DNA of 44,381 bases from contig JAOZRE010000004.1 in the NCBI GenBank assembly GCA_029940215.1, positions 1 through 44,381 of the forward strand. The letters run 5' to 3'. The DNA is from a bacterium. Its GTDB lineage: Bacteria; SAR324; XYD2-FULL-50-16. Under the pieces are notes generated by a model. That model did no database searches. It saw nothing but the letters and a program-made list of their open reading frames with translations, and was not told the origin of the DNA. The translations under genes were made by a program, and so were the position numbers. This document shows, in pieces, positions 35,997 to 44,381 of the stretch; the stretch's first letter is position 1, and every line of letters begins with the position of its first letter.

Positions 35997-38180
35997 ATGG
36001 GCAAACGACTGAGTTTCATATTGATAGTGGCCATACTGGCAGCAGGCAGTTTATTCAGGCCCGCCCATGCCGAACCGGCTCCGTTTAGGGTCCTGCTGCA
36101 TTCAGGGTCTATATTTTTGCTGGATAACCAGCAAAAGAGGGTTCCGGCCACTGTCGGCCAGGAGATTACACGCGGGCAATACGCTCAGATCGAAGTGACT
36201 CCCGGCAGCAGGCTTTATTTACAAAAAGGACAGAACCTGCTGCTGTTGGATGTTGCCGGAATATTCAAACTGGTTGATCTTGAGAAGGGGCTTGAACCGC
36301 GATTGTCCAACGCCCTGCAGTTTCTCAGCGCCCTGACCGAACCCCGTCATTTCACCCGCCAGGTTAAAGCCAGGGGAAGAGAGGAGTCCACAGCGGCGGC
36401 TGATTCGGTTTTTTTCAACGACGTATGGGAACGAATCGCCCTCAGTGAGCCGTCATCGTCAATTCCGGTCGCCACTGAGGACGCCCTATCCGCCGCTGCC
36501 TGGTTTCATCAGCAGGGGAAACCGAACCGGACGGCTTATATCCTGGAACGTCTGGACACAACCACTCATCCGCAGAACCCTTTCTACCAACAGCTTCGAA
36601 ACGATTCATTGAGGGGGGTGCCACTGGCCGGGATTAACGCCGAGATTGAAGATACCAGGCAATCCACCAGGAGCCGACTCAACCGATTTCGGTATCAGGC
36701 TCTGCTGATCGGGGTCAACCAGTATGATCATCCTGCCTGGCAGACTCTGGACAGTCCTGTTGCCGACATTCGATCCATTCGGGAGATGCTGATTGACCGG
36801 TACCGCTTTCATCCAAACGATATCATCTCCCTTGAAAATCCGACTTTCAGCCAGGTCATTGACGGATTTCAGCAGCTGAAGAAAACCGTTGGTCCCCAAA
36901 CCCGACTGATGATCTATTACGCCGGGCACGGTTATTACCCGGCCGACGAGGATGAGGGATACTGGATTCCAAGGAATGGGGGCGATCCCGATACTCAGCA
37001 GTTTTTTATCCCCACCAGCATCATCCTCAGCAAGATGAAAGCCATCAAGAGTCAGCAAACCCTTTTGATAACAGACTCCTGCTTCAGCGGCTCCCTGATC
37101 CGAAAATCCAGGGGGGCAGCTGTTGACTCCGGATTTTATCGTGAGCTGTCCAGCAAAAAAAGCAGGCAGATCATCACCTCAGGCGGACTCGAGCCGGTAA
37201 GTGACAGTGGTGGTGGCATCCATTCCGTATTCGCAGGTAACCTGCTGCAGATCCTGTCAGAAGAACGCAGCGACCCGCTCAGTGCTTCGGAACTGGCCAT
37301 TGAGCTGCGAAAATCACTGAAAAACACCGGAGTCGATCAGACACCCGCCTACGGACGACTGCACAGCGCAGATGATGAGAACGGCGAATTTTTCTTCGTC
37401 CAGAAAGGGCAAACCCCTCTTTCAGCAGAGAAGCAGGTATCCAGAAAACCGCCGGCAAAACCGGAGGCTCCCGAAAACAGCCTGGATATTATCGGGATGA
37501 CAAATCCGCCTGTCAATGACGGATCAGCTTTTCAGTCAGCCGGGGTCCAAAACTGGAGGAGTATCGGACTGTTCGTTCACCAGGGAAACATGGAGTACAA
37601 CTATTTGTACACCCCGGATTCAGGAGCAGCTGAAACCGTCAGAATATCTGCGTCTCTTGAAGGAACCGGCCTTAAAGCCGAGGTCCGCCGTACCAATCAC
37701 AAGGGAGGATACGGACTGAGTTTCGATCTGGGACAATTCGCCCGAATCCATACCTGCACTGAAAATGACAGCGTACTATCTAACATCGGGATCAAAACCT
37801 GTGATAGCGCAGACTATGAGGGCAACTCCGACAAGACCTCACTCTCCGGGCTGTTTTCGCACCTGAGTATGTTTGCCGATTACAGCGTTCTACTCTGGCG
37901 CGAGATCAGTGTACAATTGGGAGGATCCGTTCAGTACCAATACTATACGCTTAACAACTTCCTGGAACAGGGGTCGCTTAATTCAAGTACCATCGGGGCA
38001 TGTGGTAAGAGCGGGGTGACCTATCGCAAGGATCGCTGGCATACCCGTTTTTTTCTGGATTTCTGCCTGACTACATTTGAACTCGGCGGATCCCTGCATG
38101 AATTGAACGAGACACATGCCAGCGATGTCAGGTTGCTGGCTAACCTGAGCGCGGGTCTTGCTGCCGGCTTTCAATTTTGA
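35997..38180 (+). CDS. Caspase-family (peptidase C14-like) protein with FecR-like N-terminal region and C-terminal beta-barrel-like domain
   Basis: Signal peptide MGKRLSFILIVAILAAGSLFRPAHA; catalytic motifs MIYYAGHGYY and LLITDSCFSGSL; C-terminal amphipathic strands ending in AGFQF. Confidence 0.85.
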   Translation: MGKRLSFILIVAILAAGSLFRPAHAEPAPFRVLLHSGSIFLLDNQQKRVPATVGQEITRGQYAQIEVTPGSRLYLQKGQNLLLLDVAGIFKLVDLEKGLEPRLSNALQFLSALTEPRHFTRQVKARGREESTAAADSVFFNDVWERIALSEPSSSIPVATEDALSAAAWFHQQGKPNRTAYILERLDTTTHPQNPFYQQLRNDSLRGVPLAGINAEIEDTRQSTRSRLNRFRYQALLIGVNQYDHPAWQTLDSPVADIRSIREMLIDRYRFHPNDIISLENPTFSQVIDGFQQLKKTVGPQTRLMIYYAGHGYYPADEDEGYWIPRNGGDPDTQQFFIPTSIILSKMKAIKSQQTLLITDSCFSGSLIRKSRGAAVDSGFYRELSSKKSRQIITSGGLEPVSDSGGGIHSVFAGNLLQILSEERSDPLSASELAIELRKSLKNTGVDQTPAYGRLHSADDENGEFFFVQKGQTPLSAEKQVSRKPPAKPEAPENSLDIIGMTNPPVNDGSAFQSAGVQNWRSIGLFVHQGNMEYNYLYTPDSGAAETVRISASLEGTGLKAEVRRTNHKGGYGLSFDLGQFARIHTCTENDSVLSNIGIKTCDSADYEGNSDKTSLSGLFSHLSMFADYSVLLWREISVQLGGSVQYQYYTLNNFLEQGSLNSSTIGACGKSGVTYRKDRWHTRFFLDFCLTTFELGGSLHELNETHASDVRLLANLSAGLAAGFQF

Positions 38181-38200
38181 CAGCACCGCCGGATGGTTTC

Positions 38201-38230
38201 ACCTTTAATCAACAGTTTTTGACCGTTTAT
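38201..38230 (+). promoter_or_regulatory. LytTR-type direct-repeat binding site upstream of the beta-barrel gene
   Basis: ACCTTTAAT (38201-38209; one mismatch) and ACCGTTTAT (38222-38230), 21-bp spacing; both followed by CAAC as in the caspase promoter. Confidence 0.65.
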
Positions 38231-38399
38231 CAACGGGACAATGAAATTCACAACCCGATTGCAGAGAATGGGTTTAACACATTGCAATCAGGAGAGGGAG
38301 AGTTGCTCTCGACTCCAGCAGAATTTCACCCCGGATTGTTCGGTCAAAATTGAGACCGTTTGAATCCTGATTAAAGAAAAACATCAACATGGTAGAAAA

Positions 38400-39188
38400 A
38401 TGACAACAGCAATCAAACCACGCAAATGGGGAGTTATCCTCTTAATCCTGTTTATGGCGACCATAGGCCATCCCCTTTATGCCTCATCGGACACAGATTC
38501 AGACAACGAGATAGCGAGTTCCTTTCTCCGACAGAACGAGATCGGTACCTCCCGACCATTTCAAGCTCAGTTTATGCTGTCAGCAGGTGGTTCGTACCAT
38601 AATCGGTCGATTAGCCCTTCTGCCGCTCTTCATCTTGGATATCGGTTTTCCAAACTGATGTACCTGGGCTTGACTTCCCAGGCCTTCTACAATGACACTG
38701 CGAGCCTGAACGACGACGCAAACAAGCGGTACGACGATGACGAAGTTTACGGTCAGGAAGGCGCCAAGGAGACAACGATCAATACCGACCCTCGGCATCT
38801 ACTTGAGATGCGGTTTTTCCCCTTCCCGTTCGGACTTTATTTTTCTGCCGGTTTAATGCACATCGGATATGAAAAAATCGTTACTGAGTTCAAGAGCCGT
38901 TCACGGATTATCAACGAAACCGAGTACGATACCGGGCTAACAACAACCCTGGAGTACAAGGAGTGGACCGGAGCAGCCACCGGTATCGGTTTTCATCACC
39001 TGTTTTCCAACGGCCTTTCACTGAGCAGCGGCCTTAATATCGGGCTGAACATACAGAAACCAGAAATCACCATCGAAAGTGATGAGGACATAATCACAGA
39101 AGACCTGGAGGAGTGGGAGTCGCAAATCGAAGCCAACGAGAAACGGGTACCACTTATGTTCCACATCGGGGTAGGGTACGCCTTTTAG
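38400..39188 (+). CDS. Outer-membrane beta-barrel-like protein
   Basis: Signal peptide; alternating amphipathic strands (FMLSAGGSYHNRSISPSAALHLGYRF, LGLTSQAFY); C-terminal FHIGVGYAF. Confidence 0.7.
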   Translation: MTTAIKPRKWGVILLILFMATIGHPLYASSDTDSDNEIASSFLRQNEIGTSRPFQAQFMLSAGGSYHNRSISPSAALHLGYRFSKLMYLGLTSQAFYNDTASLNDDANKRYDDDEVYGQEGAKETTINTDPRHLLEMRFFPFPFGLYFSAGLMHIGYEKIVTEFKSRSRIINETEYDTGLTTTLEYKEWTGAATGIGFHHLFSNGLSLSSGLNIGLNIQKPEITIESDEDIITEDLEEWESQIEANEKRVPLMFHIGVGYAF

Positions 39189-39934
39189 GCCTGGAGAATT
39201 TTCCTGACTGTCTTACGGTAAGCCCTGCTGACCGGGATTCGGGGAGCGTCCGGATGACGCAGGATCAGCATATCGTTTCCATGAAGCTCCCTGATTTTTG
39301 ACTGGTTGACCAGATAGCTGCGATGTACCTGGATAAAACGGCTGTTTTCAAGCTCCTTAATGGCTCTTTTCAGGGTTTTCTTTACCAGGTAGCAGGTTGA
39401 GTCTTCCAGGTGATATTCAAGGTAATTGGCGTTATTTTCCTGGGGCTGAACGAAGAGGATATCTTCGGGCCAGACATAGACCCTGCGGGACTCGCCATGC
39501 AGGTCCCTGAATTCAAGTAGCAGGTAGCCCAGTTGTTGTTTCTGCCGCTTCAGGCGTTCATCATGGGAGCGGCGCTCAATATCCTTGAAGGCCCGATCCA
39601 TGGCTTCACCAAATCGTTGTTTTTTAATGGGTTTAAGCAGGAAATCGGTGGGGTCATATGCGTATCCATCAATGGCATATTTGCTGAAGCCGGTGCAGAA
39701 AATCACCACTGGCGCACAGTTCAGACGGCCCAGCATTTCGAAACCGTTGAGTTCAGGCATTTCGATGTCGACAAAAACCAGGTCGGGTTGCAGCTCATTG
39801 ATACCCTGAAGACCGCTCAGACCGTCGGCAAATGTGGCAACAACTTCAACATTCGGATATGATACCAACTGCTCCCTGATTTCGATAACAGCAAACTCTT
39901 CATCATCAACAATAATTGACCTGATAACCTGCAT
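39185..39934 (-). CDS. LytTR-family response regulator
   Basis: Receiver IIVDDEEFAVIEI...LVFVDIEMPELNGFEML...DFLLKPIKKQRF; LytTR domain ILFVQPQENNANYLEYHLEDSTCYLVKKTLKRAIKELENSRFIQVHRSYLVNQSKI. Confidence 0.94.
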   Translation of the reverse strand: MQVIRSIIVDDEEFAVIEIREQLVSYPNVEVVATFADGLSGLQGINELQPDLVFVDIEMPELNGFEMLGRLNCAPVVIFCTGFSKYAIDGYAYDPTDFLLKPIKKQRFGEAMDRAFKDIERRSHDERLKRQKQQLGYLLLEFRDLHGESRRVYVWPEDILFVQPQENNANYLEYHLEDSTCYLVKKTLKRAIKELENSRFIQVHRSYLVNQSKIRELHGNDMLILRHPDAPRIPVSRAYRKTVRKILQA

Positions 39935-39948
39935 AGACGGCTCCGGGG

Positions 39949-41724
39949 ATGAATCGATTGATCACTTTTTTGCTCCAACTGATTTCTGGTTTAAAGCTTA
40001 CGCGGCTCAAACCGGTCAGTCCAGCTTCCGGCCTTGTCATCATATCCATTGTATTATCAGCTCTGCTGATCTACCTGCAACCATCTCCCCTGGTTCAGGA
40101 CTGGGAACAGCGATTTCAATCCAATTTTCACCTGTTCAGCACTTTTTTCGGTACACCGAAAAGCGGTGTGTCTCCCATAGTCGTCGTACTGATCAATGAC
40201 GACTCGTTGCCCGAAGGTACCCCCCGCTCGCCCATTAACCGACACTGGCTCGGGTCATTGATCAACCGACTATCTGATCACCGACCGGCACTGATCGGCC
40301 TGAACATCCTACTCGACCGACCTCTGAATCCCGCGGATGATCAAACATTGTCCCGGGCGATTGCAGACAGCGGTCATGTTGTCATTCGCAATGATTCGAA
40401 CTATCCTGCCTTGGCCCGGTTTAGAGATGCCGCTCTCGACTACGGAAACCTGCGGTTCCGATTTGACTCTTCGGGATCTGTTCAAGAGATCTGTCATTCA
40501 TCCCTGACCTGTCGGGGTAATCGATTCTTTCACGCCCGACTGCTGAAACAAATCAACACCATTCCGGCTTTCAAGCATGATATCGCGGCCGCCGAGCCAC
40601 AGAACTGGTTGAGAATCAATTTTTCAGGCAATCGCCAGCTGTCTGAGGGAGGGCAGTCTGTCCGGTTCCCGATTTTTTACGCCAATGAACTGGATCAGGT
40701 TCCAGCAGGAGCCTTGCAGGGTAAAATCGTACTGATCGGTACCGGCTTTCCAGATCTGTATCCCCTGTACCGGACCCCTCTGGCTGCTGATGAACAGTTT
40801 CTACAGGAAACCGAAATTCTAGCACGGGTTGTCGACATGTTTCTGGGAAACCGGCTGATTAAACCCCTGCCGTTTATCTGGCCGGGAGTGATCATGCTGG
40901 CTGTTTTTTTGGGGCTTTCCTTTCTGCTATCAAGGAAGGGGATTCTCCGGGGTGTCTGGTTCACAGCCATTGCCCTTCCCATTCTGTTTCTGGCTGCAGC
41001 AGTTGCCCTCACCTTCTACAGGGTGGAAGTCCCCTTTGTGCTGCCTGCGGTCATGCTGTCCCTCTTTCTGGGAATCGGAATAATTCAACAAACCCTGCAG
41101 GAACGATTCTCCCGCCTTATGGCTGAGCTTAGTCTCAAGGATGCCAAGATCGATTTTCTGACAAACGAATTGCATACCCATCACCTGTTCAACGAACTCT
41201 CCCGACTCAATGTCATGATCGGGCAACACCCTGAATCGGCCCGGGCTTACCTGGTTGAATTTGCCGAGCTGCTCCGGGCTTCCTTGAAGTACGGTGATCA
41301 ATCCCGCGTACCAGTCAAGGTCCAGATGGATTATCTGGAAACCTATCTTCAGCAGCAGGGTATCATCCAAGGAGATAAGTTTCAGTTTTTCATTGATATA
41401 AAAGGGGATTTTGAAGAGGCACACGCGCCCTGGCATGTATTCTTTCCTCTTGTAGAAAATGCCGTTAAACAGTCAGAAGCTGTATGGCGAGCGCAACCGA
41501 ATCAACCAGCAAAGATCGAGATTGTATTATGGAAGGAGGGCAACCGGGTCCATTTCAGGGTTACAAACCCCTATCTGCCGGATGCCGGTATACAGTCCAC
41601 TGGAAAAGGGTTGGAGAACCTTGAAAATCGCTTGAAGTGGTCATACCCCAGGGGAGGGTACAAACTGTCGGGAAGCTCTCATGCACAGATCTGGACAGCG
41701 GACCTGGAGCTCCCCTTGAGTTAA
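39949..41724 (+). CDS. CHASE2-domain membrane sensor with LytS-like (His_kinase) transmitter
   Basis: CHASE2-like extracytoplasmic region (VVLINDDSLPEGTPRSPINRHWLGSLINRLSDHRPALIGLNILLDRP), three TM helices, then LHTHHLFNELSRLNVMI...LVENAVKQSE...STGKGLENLENRL. Confidence 0.85.
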   Translation: MNRLITFLLQLISGLKLTRLKPVSPASGLVIISIVLSALLIYLQPSPLVQDWEQRFQSNFHLFSTFFGTPKSGVSPIVVVLINDDSLPEGTPRSPINRHWLGSLINRLSDHRPALIGLNILLDRPLNPADDQTLSRAIADSGHVVIRNDSNYPALARFRDAALDYGNLRFRFDSSGSVQEICHSSLTCRGNRFFHARLLKQINTIPAFKHDIAAAEPQNWLRINFSGNRQLSEGGQSVRFPIFYANELDQVPAGALQGKIVLIGTGFPDLYPLYRTPLAADEQFLQETEILARVVDMFLGNRLIKPLPFIWPGVIMLAVFLGLSFLLSRKGILRGVWFTAIALPILFLAAAVALTFYRVEVPFVLPAVMLSLFLGIGIIQQTLQERFSRLMAELSLKDAKIDFLTNELHTHHLFNELSRLNVMIGQHPESARAYLVEFAELLRASLKYGDQSRVPVKVQMDYLETYLQQQGIIQGDKFQFFIDIKGDFEEAHAPWHVFFPLVENAVKQSEAVWRAQPNQPAKIEIVLWKEGNRVHFRVTNPYLPDAGIQSTGKGLENLENRLKWSYPRGGYKLSGSSHAQIWTADLELPLS

Positions 41725-41741
41725 CGGGCTTGCTTTTGCTT

Positions 41742-43790
41742 TCAACCCGCCAGTTCTGTATTTCGAAGGCGAATTTTCTGTATCAGGAAGACAAAGGCTA
41801 CGATCGCAAGTCCGATCAGGTAATTGGCATACTTATTCCCGAACAGCACGGGAACCCAGTCCGAAAAGGCAAGCGGATGAAAGAGAATAACCGTCGCCAC
41901 CAGCAGCAGCGGAACATCATACCAACGGTTCTGGATAATGAACCAACCCTGAACCGCACTCGAAAAGGCAAAAGCCCCCACCGTCGCCATCAGGAATATC
42001 CCAATGCCCAGAGGCCAGCTGTTAATATTATGCAGGATCAGGTCTGAGTTGAAAACAAACATGAAGGGGATAATCGCTGTCCGCAGATCATATAAAAACC
42101 CCTGGATTCCGGTCGGAATCGGATCAGATCCGGCTATCGCTGCCGCCGCGTATGATGCCAGACCGACCGGCGGCGTGTCATCCGCCAGAATACCGAAATA
42201 AAAACAGAACAGGTGAGCAGACATTAAAGGGATAACGAAGTTGTAGAGATTTCCAACAGTGACAATAATCGGTGCAGTCAGGGAAGCCATGACAATATAA
42301 GTCGCCGTCGTAGGCAAACCCATCCCGAGCAGTAAACTGGCGATTGCCGTAATCAGCAGTAACAGGAAAATATTCCCTGCCGCAAGGGTCTCAACAATCT
42401 GGGTTATCATACCACCCAGTCCCATCCCGACAATTCCCACGATAATGCCAGCCGCAGCACATGCCATCCCGACAGCCATCATATTTTTCGCGCCCCTCTG
42501 CAGGCCGCTACCTACCAACAGAATACTGTTAATAATGGCTTGTTTGAAGCTTTGGCCCTGCTGAAACGATTTTCGAATCTCCTGGTAGAAAATAATGGCG
42601 ATCAGCAATAGAATAGCCCGGTAAGCCGATAGTTCCGGTGAGTGCCGCAAAACCACCAGTTCAACAATCAACCAGCTGATAGGAATCAGATAATGAATAC
42701 CGGCTTTCAGGACCTTGAAAAAATCAGGCAGATCCTCTTTCATCAGTCCTTTCATCCCCAGCTTGCTGGCCTCCAGATGCGTCACATAAAAGAGGGCAAA
42801 ATAGGAAACAAAGGCGGGAATGGCTGCGGCTTTGACCACTGCGATATAGGGTACATTGACATATTCAGCGATGATGAAGGCAGCTGCCCCCATAATGGGC
42901 GGCATCAACTGCCCGTCCGTGCTGGCCGCAACTTCAATCGCTGCTGCTTTTTTCGCTGGATACCCCACCTTTTTCATCAGCGGAATGGTAAATGTTCCAG
43001 TCGTTACAATATTCGCAATACTCGACCCTGACACCAGACCGGAAAGACCGCTGGAAACAACCGCTGCTTTCGCCGGTCCCCCCTTGTACTTACCAAGCAG
43101 GGCCATGGCCAGATCGGTGAAAAACTGCCCGGCACCCGCCTTGTCAAGCATGGATCCCAGCAGCACAAAAAGGAACACGATGGTGGCAGACACTCCCAGG
43201 GGAATCCCATAAATCCCCTCTGTGGATAGCGCAATCTGGTTGAGATACTTTGTCAGCGACACACCCTGAAATGCCAGAACCGAAGGCATATAAGGGCCGA
43301 AAAAGGAGTAAGCCGTAAAAACCAGGGCGATGATCGGCAGAGCCGGACCAATGGAACGGCGTGTGGCTTCCAGCAGAATCACGATCAGGAAGCTCCCGAT
43401 GACAAGATCCCTGGTGATGGGACTTCCGGCCCGGAAAGCCAATCCCTGTCTGTCCAGCATAATATATAGAGACACCCCCACCCCGACAATGGCGAGTAAG
43501 TAGTCAAAAACAGGAATGCGCCCTGTGGCATGAAACAGCCCCAGAAATCTTCTGGGCTTTTGGGTAAGGGGAATATTCAGGAAAATTAGCGCCATGGCAA
43601 ATGCCAGGTGGATGGCACGAATCGCGACGCTGTCCAGTATCAGAAAGCTGGCCAACGACAACTGAAACAATGACCATCCTACCGCGATCGCCCCAATCAA
43701 AAACTGTTCATGCTGAAGCAAATCCCTCAGCTCTCCTGTCTCCTTTTTCAGTATGTTCTCAGCAGATTCAATCTTTTTCCCAGTCGCCAT
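41742..43790 (-). CDS. TRAP transporter fused permease (4TM/12TM, DctQM-like)
   Basis: Polytopic; GSSIANIVTTGTFTIPLMKKVGYPAKKAAAIEVAASTDGQLMPPIMGAAAFIIAEYVNVPY; MGLPTTATYIVMASLTAPII; ADDTPPVGLASYAAAAIAGSDPIPTG. Confidence 0.94.
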   Translation of the reverse strand: MATGKKIESAENILKKETGELRDLLQHEQFLIGAIAVGWSLFQLSLASFLILDSVAIRAIHLAFAMALIFLNIPLTQKPRRFLGLFHATGRIPVFDYLLAIVGVGVSLYIMLDRQGLAFRAGSPITRDLVIGSFLIVILLEATRRSIGPALPIIALVFTAYSFFGPYMPSVLAFQGVSLTKYLNQIALSTEGIYGIPLGVSATIVFLFVLLGSMLDKAGAGQFFTDLAMALLGKYKGGPAKAAVVSSGLSGLVSGSSIANIVTTGTFTIPLMKKVGYPAKKAAAIEVAASTDGQLMPPIMGAAAFIIAEYVNVPYIAVVKAAAIPAFVSYFALFYVTHLEASKLGMKGLMKEDLPDFFKVLKAGIHYLIPISWLIVELVVLRHSPELSAYRAILLLIAIIFYQEIRKSFQQGQSFKQAIINSILLVGSGLQRGAKNMMAVGMACAAAGIIVGIVGMGLGGMITQIVETLAAGNIFLLLLITAIASLLLGMGLPTTATYIVMASLTAPIIVTVGNLYNFVIPLMSAHLFCFYFGILADDTPPVGLASYAAAAIAGSDPIPTGIQGFLYDLRTAIIPFMFVFNSDLILHNINSWPLGIGIFLMATVGAFAFSSAVQGWFIIQNRWYDVPLLLVATVILFHPLAFSDWVPVLFGNKYANYLIGLAIVAFVFLIQKIRLRNTELAG

Positions 43791-43995
43791 GCAACCCCTT
43801 TATCATCGTTTAAGATTATTCAGTAAAAAGGCCCGTACCTTAACCATATAATGATAGGACACCCAGACTACTCCTATCAGCTGGTTTCTACTATATTTTT
43901 ACTGAGGACGCAAGAAAAAGATCAGGCGGAGGGGGTACACAATAGGCGTTGTAAAGCAGGGGGGTGGTGTCCCGTAACTCAATACGGATCATCGG

Positions 43996-44271
43996 TTAAG
44001 CGATATAGTAATCCCCGGTCTCCAATGTTTGGGCCAGGTCCGCAAGGGATGAAAACAGTGCGGGTCCGATGGACATCTCTCCAGCCGGGTTTCTTCTCAG
44101 ATACTGTCTTTTACCTGAATCATCGTTTTCGAGCCAGACCTGGTCACTGTCACCGTTCAGCATGGCATCACCCACATTAACACAAAAGACCACGGGTTCA
44201 GCATCATCGCTGGCGATCGCTATACGCTCCCCTTTTTTCAGGTCGAGAATCACTTGAAACGAGTCCATCAT
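43996..44271 (-). CDS. Hypothetical protein (91 aa) upstream of the TRAP permease
   Basis: ORF on the same strand, about 200 bp upstream of the TRAP permease; no family recognised. Confidence 0.5.
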   Translation of the reverse strand: MMDSFQVILDLKKGERIAIASDDAEPVVFCVNVGDAMLNGDSDQVWLENDDSGKRQYLRRNPAGEMSIGPALFSSLADLAQTLETGDYYIA

Positions 44272-44381
44272 TGATCCCTAATAGTTAGTTACTGGATTCT
44301 TCTGGTTTCGGCTAGCCGGTAAAACATCCACCCATTTCTGGCAACTTCATGCTTTTCTATATTAATGTGCAACACCAACAG

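Overview
The 44.4 kb window comes from a Gram-negative bacterium. Gene content suggests a deltaproteobacterial-type (Desulfobacterota-like) lineage, but this was not tested. Left part: an indolepyruvate:ferredoxin oxidoreductase operon (FrhB-like flavoprotein, iorA, iorB) with an IclR regulator, a GST, an SDR, a nitronate monooxygenase-like protein, a 5'-nucleotidase family protein and a Phd/VapC-type toxin-antitoxin pair. Centre (about 29.6 to 11.8 kb, all minus strand): a compact lipid/polyene gene cluster. It resembles aryl-polyene (APE) clusters (FabG-like KR, one KS, two ACPs, two hotdog dehydratase-like proteins, thioesterase, LolA-like, DUF3261-like lipoprotein, GT2, MMPL exporter, acyltransferases, AMP-ligase). 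It also encodes a natural FakA-FakB (DAK2-DegV) fusion, PlsY, PlsC, a B12-type radical SAM enzyme, an MMPL-methyltransferase fusion and a polysaccharide deacetylase. Right part: a spermidine-synthase-like membrane protein, rlmN, aroQ, rlmB and cysS. These are followed by an apparent regulatory module: a caspase-like protease with a C-terminal beta-barrel-like region, a separate outer-membrane barrel, a LytTR response regulator and a divergent CHASE2/LytS-like kinase. LytTR-type direct repeats at exact 21-bp spacing lie upstream of both the caspase and the barrel genes. A fused TRAP permease ends the window. Non-coding highlights are two about 170-180 bp near-full-length palindromic elements, whose arms differ between copies yet stay self-complementary, and a 93-bp cruciform-like repeat inside the lipid cluster. 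All assignments come from reading motifs; no database search was run.
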